A DNA stretch of 5,066 nt from an uncultured Clostridia bacterium. Lineage in GTDB: Bacteria; Bacillota; Clostridia; Christensenellales; UBA1242. A program made the translations under genes and the position numbers. This document shows positions 1 through 4,495 of the stretch, one piece after another; position 1 is the stretch's first letter, and each line of letters begins with the position of its first letter. The DNA lies in assembly GCA_947630075.1 (NCBI GenBank), contig CANRGF010000071.1, positions 1 through 5,066 of the forward strand, given 5' to 3'. Under the pieces are notes generated by a model. It made no database searches. It was not told where the DNA came from and saw nothing but the letters and a program-made list of their open reading frames with translations.

Positions 1-130
1 CAATCTCAGTCTGCCTGCATTTTAAAGGTGCACGAACAACTAAATCGCCATTTCTATCAATGATTATGGTTATGCTTCGCCTTTTTGAGTGGATGATTTT
101 TGTGGGAATTAACAACTTTTCATTGCTCAT
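1..130 (-). CDS. YgjP-type (COG1451/DUF45) metallopeptidase, N-terminal fragment
   Basis: This is the first 43 codons of a leftward gene that leaves the window. The visible protein starts MSNEKLLIPTKIIHSKRRSI and continues with a beta-strand stretch ending in LVVRAPLKC. The pattern 'S-K-R-R-S-I-x-I-x-I ... G-x-L-V-V-R-A-P' is the typical N-terminal beta-hairpin of the YgjP/COG1451 zinc metallopeptidases. In these the catalytic HExxH helix lies about 130 residues further on, so it cannot be seen here. Family members are cytoplasmic and poorly characterised. The ATG at 130-128 has no Shine-Dalgarno sequence in front of it. A promoter-like sequence ends seven bases upstream, which would give a leaderless mRNA. 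The gene lies 66 bases after holA on the same strand, so readthrough from the comEC-holA operon is also possible. The family call rests on the N-terminal motif only. Confidence 0.68.
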   Translation of the reverse strand, partial: MSNEKLLIPTKIIHSKRRSITIIIDRNGDLVVRAPLKCRQTEI

Positions 131-136
131 AAGTTT

Positions 137-165
137 ATAATAGAACAAAAATAAAATAAAATCAA
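137..165 (-). promoter_or_regulatory. Candidate sigma-A promoter for the metallopeptidase gene
   Basis: On the minus strand a TTGATT box (165-160) is followed by exactly 17 bases and a TATTAT box (142-137). The expected start point, about seven bases on, falls at or next to the A of the ATG at 130, and no ribosome-binding site fits in between. The region is very AT-rich, so chance matches are likely. The correct spacing and its position just before a gene support the call. No convincing terminator separates it from holA, so this may be an internal operon promoter. Confidence 0.45.
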
Positions 166-196
166 TCGTTTAAAACCAAAATTCAACTAATTTTTG

Positions 197-1111
197 TTAG
201 AAAATCAACTCGTAGAGTGCGTTGTATGGTGAGATTTTGCCAGACTTAATTTTATAGTCTAAATCCACATATTTTTGATATAAATTTATATAGTAATTCA
301 CCCCATTTTTTGCTATTGCCTGGCGGGACATTTTTATGGCATACGGCTTGATTGATAAGATTTTGGACAATTCTTCATCGTTTTTATTGATTGAAATATA
401 CTGCATTCGCTTAAAATATTTGCCCATATAAGAGAAAATTTCACCAAAAGTTTGTGATTTGGACATTGAACTTAATATGGTTTGATATTTAGTGTTATTC
501 TTCTCATCTATTGCACCCGTTAGCATGTAAATGACATATTCTGTGGTGTTTGCAACAAGATTTGTTACGATGTCCATAGTAATTGTGTCGCCATCGCTAA
601 CAAAAGATGACAACTTTCCTAATTCATTCACTATGAAGGACATATTTCCATTTGTGGCGTCAATCAAATAGTCTAGCGCCTGCTCTGCTATGGCAATTTT
701 TCTTTTGGCTAGATAGTTTAGAGCATATTTTTGAATGTCCATTTTATCTAGTTTTGAGCAATCAACCACTTCTCCCGCTGTTAATTTATCTGCCCCAACG
801 CAAACCGCCACCACATTTGAATTGGCAAAGTCAAATTTGTTTAATAGTTTCACAATTTCGGCGTTTGGATTATTTAGCACCACCATTCTATATTCGCCAC
901 CTATTGGCAAGGTGGATAGCTGAGCGTCCACTTCACTTGATTTTATTTTTTCAGCGTCTAACTTTACGAAGTTGAATTCTTCAAAATCATTAACCACGGC
1001 ACTCTTTATGTTTGCTATGGCATTTTTTATTAGAAAAACATCATCGCCTTTAATATTATAAAGGTTTGAGATATGTTCTTTTAATGACTTGTTTAATTCA
1101 ATAAACTTCAT
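197..1111 (-). CDS. holA: DNA polymerase III delta subunit (clamp-loader wrench)
   Basis: This gene encodes a 304-residue delta subunit of the clamp loader, which opens the beta sliding clamp so that it can be loaded on DNA during replication. Residues about 15-115 form the N-terminal AAA+-like domain. It opens with YNIKGDDVFLIKNAI, the usual delta 'Y-x-x-x-G-x-(D/E)-x-F-L-I' segment, and lacks a working Walker A P-loop, as delta normally does. Residues about 120-190 contain the lid-like helical domain (IQKYALNYLAKRKIAIAEQA, then NGNMSFIVNELGKLSSF). The rest is the C-terminal helical collar, ending in the typical DLDYKIKSGKISPYNALYEL. It is somewhat shorter than B. subtilis HolA (about 347 residues). 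The ATG at 1111-1109 lies inside the end of comEC, a 14-base overlap, with no clear Shine-Dalgarno site. Expression is therefore probably translationally coupled. The stop is TAA at 199-197. comEC followed by holA is the common order in Firmicutes, which supports the call. Confidence 0.93.
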   Translation of the reverse strand: MKFIELNKSLKEHISNLYNIKGDDVFLIKNAIANIKSAVVNDFEEFNFVKLDAEKIKSSEVDAQLSTLPIGGEYRMVVLNNPNAEIVKLLNKFDFANSNVVAVCVGADKLTAGEVVDCSKLDKMDIQKYALNYLAKRKIAIAEQALDYLIDATNGNMSFIVNELGKLSSFVSDGDTITMDIVTNLVANTTEYVIYMLTGAIDEKNNTKYQTILSSMSKSQTFGEIFSYMGKYFKRMQYISINKNDEELSKILSIKPYAIKMSRQAIAKNGVNYYINLYQKYVDLDYKIKSGKISPYNALYELIF

Positions 1112-2627
1112 AAATACATGAGACCATAAAAACTATCAAAAAAGCAACTAGTGGCAAACAAATAAGAAATCTATATTCTCTTTTGGCTGTGCACATCCGC
1201 CCTATCAAGAAAATTATTAAGAAATATATCAGCATTGCTACATAACTAATGTTGATTGTTGGAATGCTCGCAACATGCAAGCCGGCAAATATGTTTACAA
1301 CAAAGTTGATAAAATTAAAAATTGGGTTTATCGGGATTAAGATATAGGTTATAAAAGGAAAAATTAAGGAAAGCATTGCCAAGACAAATGTGATTGAAAA
1401 CACCACTGTGAAGATTGGAATTATCACAATATTTGCTAGAACCGACACAATGTTTAGAGTTTTAAAGAAAAATGCCATTATTAACATGAGGGCGACCATC
1501 GCTGAAAGGCTAAGCCCTATGCTCTCAGCAAGCCATTTTGGCATTTTAGTGTGCATAAGCGCCGTTTTGATTGGGCGATGAAGCATGATTATGCCTGCCA
1601 CACAAGCAAAACTCATTAAGAAACTTACATCAAAAATGCAAAGCGGGTTAAATAAGAAAATCACAATTCCAGCAAACGAAAGCGCTGATAGGCTATCGTA
1701 TTGCCGATAGACCAGAGGCGCAATTAACATAATGACAGTCATTATTGACGCTCGCACAACAGACACTGAGAAATTGCAAATATAGGCATAAAGCAAAAGC
1801 AGAACGGACACCACCGCCACCCTAGCCCAACGCTTGATTTTTAATAGGTCTAATAATTTATATAAAATGGCGACAATTATGCCAACGTGCAAACCGGAAA
1901 CTGCCAATAGGTGCGCCACGCCGGACAAGCGATATGCGGAATATTCATTTTCCGGGAGCATTTCTTTATCTCCAAAAAGCGCAGAATAGGCAATCTCAGC
2001 ATTTTCGTTAGATAAGCCGTTGTGTAAATTGTCTTTTATGTATGATTTAATCTTTTCAGCAAAAGTTTTATCTGTCTTTATATAAGTTAGCGACAAAACA
2101 TTCGCTGTGGCTGAATATCTTAAATTGTTTGAATATAAATACGCAGTTGGAATGTCGCTAATTAAATCTGCTTTATATAATTTTATTGGAGCAAAACTGA
2201 CCACACTGCCAATTTCAATGTTTTCAAACAGACCGCTGTTGTCATACAAATAAAGTTGGAGATTTGAGTTTGCATTTTTGCCATCAAACTTCACACTATC
2301 TAATCTAACAGACGCCATGCCATCTTCATAACTGACACTATAAATTCTGCCTTCAACATTGGTGGGAATGAAATCTATTGATTTATTGAAGTTGTGATAG
2401 GCTAATTGGTTGAGCCCAAACCCAAACACAAATGCAAAAATGGGCAAAAGCAAGTATGCAATTTTCTTTCTCGTTACTGCCACAAAGATAATTAAGCCAA
2501 CAAAAACTATGGTTAATAAAACTGTGGCGATAATGTTTTTATGAATGTAAAAAGCAAAAAGACTTCCTAAAATTAGAAAGACGAAAATCACAACTAACGC
2601 GCGGAAATTAAACCATCTTGCTTTCAT
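1098..2627 (-). CDS. comEC: ComEC/Rec2 family DNA-uptake channel lacking the C-terminal metallo-beta-lactamase domain
   Basis: This gene encodes a 509-residue polytopic membrane protein of the ComEC family, the channel that passes single-stranded DNA into the cytoplasm during natural transformation. Residues about 9-75 are N-terminal membrane helices. Residues about 80-195 are a soluble beta-rich region (DUF4131-like). Residues about 210-505 are the Competence domain. Its hallmarks are SGVAHLLAVSGLHVGI (235-250), SVSVVRASIMTVIML (287-301), NPLCIFDVSFLMSFACVAGI (327-346) and NIVSVLANIVIIPI (392-405). The protein stops just after a last membrane helix (484-504). Long homologues such as B. subtilis ComEC (about 776 residues) carry a further metallo-beta-lactamase-like domain, which is absent here and is not encoded separately in the window. 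The start is fixed: a TAA stop in frame directly precedes the ATG at 2627-2625. There is no Shine-Dalgarno site. The TGA stop overlaps holA. Confidence 0.93.
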   Translation of the reverse strand: MKARWFNFRALVVIFVFLILGSLFAFYIHKNIIATVLLTIVFVGLIIFVAVTRKKIAYLLLPIFAFVFGFGLNQLAYHNFNKSIDFIPTNVEGRIYSVSYEDGMASVRLDSVKFDGKNANSNLQLYLYDNSGLFENIEIGSVVSFAPIKLYKADLISDIPTAYLYSNNLRYSATANVLSLTYIKTDKTFAEKIKSYIKDNLHNGLSNENAEIAYSALFGDKEMLPENEYSAYRLSGVAHLLAVSGLHVGIIVAILYKLLDLLKIKRWARVAVVSVLLLLYAYICNFSVSVVRASIMTVIMLIAPLVYRQYDSLSALSFAGIVIFLFNPLCIFDVSFLMSFACVAGIIMLHRPIKTALMHTKMPKWLAESIGLSLSAMVALMLIMAFFFKTLNIVSVLANIVIIPIFTVVFSITFVLAMLSLIFPFITYILIPINPIFNFINFVVNIFAGLHVASIPTINISYVAMLIYFLIIFLIGRMCTAKREYRFLICLPLVAFLIVFMVSCIYEVY

Positions 2628-2634
2628 TTAGAGA

Positions 2635-2663
2635 ATTATACCAAAATATAATTTCTTTTTCAA
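2635..2663 (-). promoter_or_regulatory. Strong sigma-A promoter of the comEC-holA operon, extended -10
   Basis: On the minus strand TTGAAA (2663-2658) is separated by 17 bases from a perfect TATAAT (2640-2635). The base pattern TGG just before the -10 box makes an extended -10 (TGnTATAAT). Only seven bases, TCTCTAA, lie between the -10 box and the ATG of comEC. The expected start point is at A2629-A2627, giving a leader of zero to two bases. This is the best promoter match in the window. Confidence 0.85.
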
Positions 2664-2700
2664 TTATTTAAAAGATTTTTGAAAAATTAAACAAAAACTC

Positions 2701-2729
2701 TTGAAAAATGCTGAGATTTATGCTAATAT
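2701..2729 (+). promoter_or_regulatory. Sigma-A promoter of the tRNA-Glu gene, extended -10
   Basis: TTGAAA (2701-2706) is followed by 17 bases and TAATAT (2724-2729), with TGC directly before the -10 box (extended -10). The expected start at about A2736 lies only one or two bases before the mature 5' end of the tRNA at 2738. The -35 boxes of this promoter and of the opposing comEC promoter are 37 bases apart and identical. Confidence 0.8.
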
Positions 2730-2737
2730 ATCAACAT

Positions 2738-2812
2738 GGCTCTATAGTCTAGAGGTTAGGACGCGACCCTCTCACGGTTGAGACTGGGGTTCGATTCCCC
2801 ATAGGGCTACCA
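2738..2812 (+). tRNA. tRNA-Glu (anticodon CUC), CCA encoded
   Basis: The 75 bases fold as a complete cloverleaf. The acceptor stem is GGCTCTA with TAGGGCT (2738-2744/2802-2808). The D-arm begins GTCT and closes with GGAC. The anticodon stem is CGACC/GGTTG around the loop CTCTCAC, giving anticodon CTC, which reads GAG codons. A four-base variable loop AGAC follows. The T-arm is TGGGG/CCCCA around TTCGATT. The discriminator base is A2809 and the CCA end (2810-2812) is in the DNA. Two wobble pairs occur in the acceptor stem (G1-U72 and U4-G69); a wobble at the terminal pair is uncommon. The D-arm and anticodon-arm sequence resembles tRNA-Glu of other Firmicutes. It is a single-gene unit with its own promoter and terminator. 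Confidence 0.96.
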
Positions 2813-2827
2813 ACGGAATTGTTGCTC

Positions 2828-2861
2828 GGGATATCGCCTATTTGGGAGATATTCCCTTTTT
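2828..2861 (+). terminator. Intrinsic terminator of the tRNA-Glu gene
   Basis: GGGATATC (2828-2835) pairs with GATATTCCC (2848-2856) with one bulged T. Inside, CC (2837-2838) can also pair with GG near 2845-2846. A run of five T follows (2857-2861). It lies 16 bases after the CCA end of the tRNA and separates that gene from the nuclease unit. Confidence 0.82.
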
Positions 2862-2929
2862 CATATTGCGCCAAATTTCTAAAAATTTTATTGAGAGATT
2901 TATAACTTGTTTCTTTTTTGCAAAAAATG

Positions 2930-2943
2930 TGTTACAATATAAT
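2930..2943 (+). promoter_or_regulatory. Extended -10 promoter of the nuclease transcription unit
   Basis: TGT directly followed by TACAAT (2933-2938) forms an extended -10 element. A second overlapping box, TATAAT (2938-2943), is also present. No good -35 box sits at 17 bases from either; the nearest candidates are T-rich sequence at 2910-2920 and TTGCAA at 2918. The start point would lie at about 2945-2950. The promoter is downstream of the tRNA terminator, so the nuclease is probably transcribed on its own. Confidence 0.6.
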
Positions 2944-2944
2944 T

Positions 2945-3097
2945 ATGGTCTACAACTGAACATGACATTGCTCACACAGAAATATTAAGATTTGGCTATC
3001 TGCCCAAAACCTACCCCCTTGTGTAGAAAGTTGTAGGTCGCACTCAACGAGAAACGGCACTTTTATTTTGTGCCACAAGACATAAAAAGGAGTTGTT
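2945..3097 (+). promoter_or_regulatory. Long, foldable 5' leader of the nuclease gene (candidate cis-regulatory RNA)
   Basis: About 150 bases separate the probable start point from the nuclease ATG, with no credible gene inside. Complementary segments nest in one another. Positions 2947-2957 (GGTCTACAACT) pair with 3029-3039 (AGTTGTAGGTC) in 11 consecutive pairs, two of them G-U. Inside this, ACACAG (2974-2979) pairs with TTGTGT (3019-3024), and TTTGG (2991-2995) with CCAAA (3004-3008). A separate hairpin GGCAC/GTGCC (3056-3060/3070-3074, nine-base loop) lies just before the ribosome-binding site. An alternative pairing, ACCTAC (3009-3014) with GTAGGT (3033-3038), excludes the outer helix, which would permit two states. 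No known riboswitch class is recognised. The pairings are seen in the sequence; a regulatory role is inferred. It could also be a small RNA or a dispersed repeat. Confidence 0.45.
3087..3092 (+). promoter_or_regulatory. Strong ribosome-binding site of the nuclease gene
   Basis: AAGGAG lies five bases before the ATG at 3098, a near-ideal Shine-Dalgarno match that fixes the start of the nuclease. It shows that this organism uses Shine-Dalgarno initiation, in contrast to comEC and the metallopeptidase gene, which have none. It lies 12 bases beyond the hairpin ending at 3074. Confidence 0.85.
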
Positions 3098-4252
3098 ATG
3101 GCACAATCTATAACAAATGAACAACTATTAGATTTCGCTTTGAATTTTGATGAGAATATTACTCGTCCTCTTGTCAATGCGGGATATGACAAATACAATG
3201 TTTTTAACATTTTGAATATTAGCCGACAAGAACTGCGACATAGTGATTTTTTGTCATTTCTTTTTGACCCAAGTAAAAGCGGAAACCTCGGTCAGCAATT
3301 CCTCAAAAACTTTTTAATCTTGCTAGCAAAAGAAAACAAAGCCTCAAAACTCAATTTCTTTGACACACTTTACGGGAACATCAACAATGTAAATGTCTAT
3401 CGTGAGATGGCAATAAAAGATGGCAGAATTGATATTCTTATTCAACTTGAAATAACAAAAGATAAAAAGCAAAAAGTTGTTATTGCAATAGAAAATAAAG
3501 TCGATTCAGACCAACACGACAATCAACTTGAAAAATACAAAGATTATTTATTCAAGGAATATAAAGATTACATAAAAATAATGTTATACCTTACTCCTAA
3601 CAAAGCGGAATCTGGCTATAACGAATGGGCAGAAATAGATTATGAATTTATTTTAAATGTGCTAAATAGATTAGACACAAACAATATTGATAATACTTTG
3701 GCAACGCTTATCGAGGATTATAAAAAACTAATCAGGAGTGAATTTGATATGATGAACGACAATGAATCTGAACTTAAAAAACAAGCATTGGAAATTTATA
3801 AAAATAACCGACAAATATTAGATTTTATTTACAATATGAAACCAAATTGGATTAAAGAAACTTCAAAAATTTTGTGCAATTTGCTTGAACAAAAAGGGGC
3901 AAAAATCGTTATCGAAAACAAAGACGGAGTTTTAGTAAAAAGCAAGAAAAAAGACCCTGTTAACATTATGTTTACAATTAGTCAAATAGAAAATTATAAA
4001 AATTTCTATTTCCAAATAAGTGTGGATGAAATGTGCTTGTATTTCAGAAAAAACTCAACGCAAAATCAGTGTCCTAAACAACGCCTCGTTGGAAACAATA
4101 AGGAAACCGAAAAGAAAATTGACGAGTTCAAAGAATATGCTGTCTTTGATTATTCAAAATTGGAAGCGGAATGCGTGGCAATAATCGACAAAATATTTGA
4201 AAAAGAAACGGGGGCAATTTCAAAAGCTCTTGCAACTTTAAAAGTTTCCTAA
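3098..4252 (+). CDS. PD-(D/E)XK nuclease superfamily protein (PDDEXK_4-like), orphan
   Basis: This gene encodes a soluble 384-residue protein with no signal peptide or membrane helix. The N-terminal part has NVFNILNISRQELRHSDFLS (34-53) followed by LFDP, the 'N-I-F-x-I-L ... E-x-R-H-S-x-F-L' segment usual in this family. The nuclease core is REM (102-104), GRIDILI (109-115) with putative metal ligand D112, and VVIAIENKV (127-135) with the E132-x-K134 pair. DQHDNQLEKYKDY follows (138-150), the conserved Q-x-x-x-Y helix. Together these give D-x(19)-E-x-K, so the active site looks intact. Residues about 215-384 form a Lys/Glu-rich C-terminal region of unknown role. Members often occur as isolated genes in accessory DNA and their substrate is generally unknown. 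No methyltransferase, helicase or other restriction partner is present in the window. The ATG at 3098 is fixed by AAGGAG five bases upstream. The gene has its own promoter and a long leader. Confidence 0.82.
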   Translation: MAQSITNEQLLDFALNFDENITRPLVNAGYDKYNVFNILNISRQELRHSDFLSFLFDPSKSGNLGQQFLKNFLILLAKENKASKLNFFDTLYGNINNVNVYREMAIKDGRIDILIQLEITKDKKQKVVIAIENKVDSDQHDNQLEKYKDYLFKEYKDYIKIMLYLTPNKAESGYNEWAEIDYEFILNVLNRLDTNNIDNTLATLIEDYKKLIRSEFDMMNDNESELKKQALEIYKNNRQILDFIYNMKPNWIKETSKILCNLLEQKGAKIVIENKDGVLVKSKKKDPVNIMFTISQIENYKNFYFQISVDEMCLYFRKNSTQNQCPKQRLVGNNKETEKKIDEFKEYAVFDYSKLEAECVAIIDKIFEKETGAISKALATLKVS

Positions 4253-4469
4253 CGATAGAAAATTTGTATAAAATTAAGTATTATATTTGGGAACATACCC
4301 CAACTGACATCTAAAAATTATGAAACGAACAACAAAGAAAGACCACAAAATTTGTTTTTTGTCTAATTTTTCATTTTTTACTTGCAAATATGGTGAAAGT
4401 TTTTTATTATAAAATGTAGCGAAAGGATTGTCTGAAATTCCGAGTAAAACAACAGATGGGCTATCAAAC
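4253..4469. other. Gene-poor intergenic stretch between convergent genes
   Basis: These 217 AT-rich bases follow the nuclease stop. No gene is supported. The minus strand stays open for 65 codons from a TTG at 4471 to 4274, with a hydrophobic patch near its end, but it starts inside a terminator and has no ribosome-binding site. The plus strand has a 30-codon frame (4320-4412), also without a ribosome-binding site. A five-pair hairpin TTGGG/CCCAA (4287-4291/4299-4303) has no T-run and is not a terminator. The stretch may be a remnant or a dispersed repeat; this cannot be decided here. Confidence 0.5.
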
Positions 4470-4495
4470 AAAAAAGCGGGTTAACCGCTTTTTTT
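4470..4495. terminator. Bidirectional intrinsic terminator shared by convergent genes
   Basis: Six A plus GCGG (4470-4479) pair with CCGC plus six T (4485-4494) in a ten-pair stem around the loop GTTAA (4480-4484). Read rightward, a T-run (4489-4495) ends the nuclease transcript. Read leftward, the complement of the A-run gives the U-tail for the ferritin-like gene. The TAA stop codon of that gene (4483-4481) sits inside the hairpin loop. Confidence 0.88.

Noticed and set aside
174..198. Hairpin after the holA stop as a terminator
   Set aside because: A ten-position AT-rich stem with one mismatch forms (198-189 with 183-174), but it has only one G-C pair and is not followed by a T-run. It is too weak to call.
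652..975. Rightward open frame of 107 codons (and a 62-codon one at 735-923)
   Set aside because: Both are antisense to holA, whose protein is clearly recognisable. The translations show no family pattern and there is no ribosome-binding site.
1390..1581. Rightward open frame of 63 codons
   Set aside because: It lies antisense inside the conserved membrane core of comEC, with no ribosome-binding site or recognisable product.
2675..2687. Palindrome ATTTTT-G-AAAAAT between the divergent promoters, considered as an operator
   Set aside because: A simple A/T run palindrome of this size is expected by chance in this AT-rich spacer.
2950..3210. Leftward open frame of 86 codons across the nuclease leader and gene start
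   Set aside because: It is antisense to the nuclease promoter region and its first codons, has no ribosome-binding site, and its protein matches nothing I recognise. The RNA structure explains the region better.
4287..4303. Hairpin TTGGG/CCCAA as the nuclease terminator
   Set aside because: There is no T-run after it. The palindrome at 4470-4495 is a far better terminator.
4320..4412. Rightward frame of 30 codons beginning MKRTTKKDHK
   Set aside because: There is no ribosome-binding site or promoter and no similarity I can name; likely chance.
4274..4471. Leftward open frame of 65 codons in the spacer
   Set aside because: It needs a TTG start within the U-tail of a strong terminator and has no Shine-Dalgarno site. 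Its length is not striking in AT-rich DNA. Kept only as a possible remnant.
2738..4495. Integrated element with attachment sites at the tRNA
   Set aside because: No repeat of the tRNA 3' end was seen elsewhere in the window, and no integrase or transposase is present. A larger element outside the window cannot be excluded.
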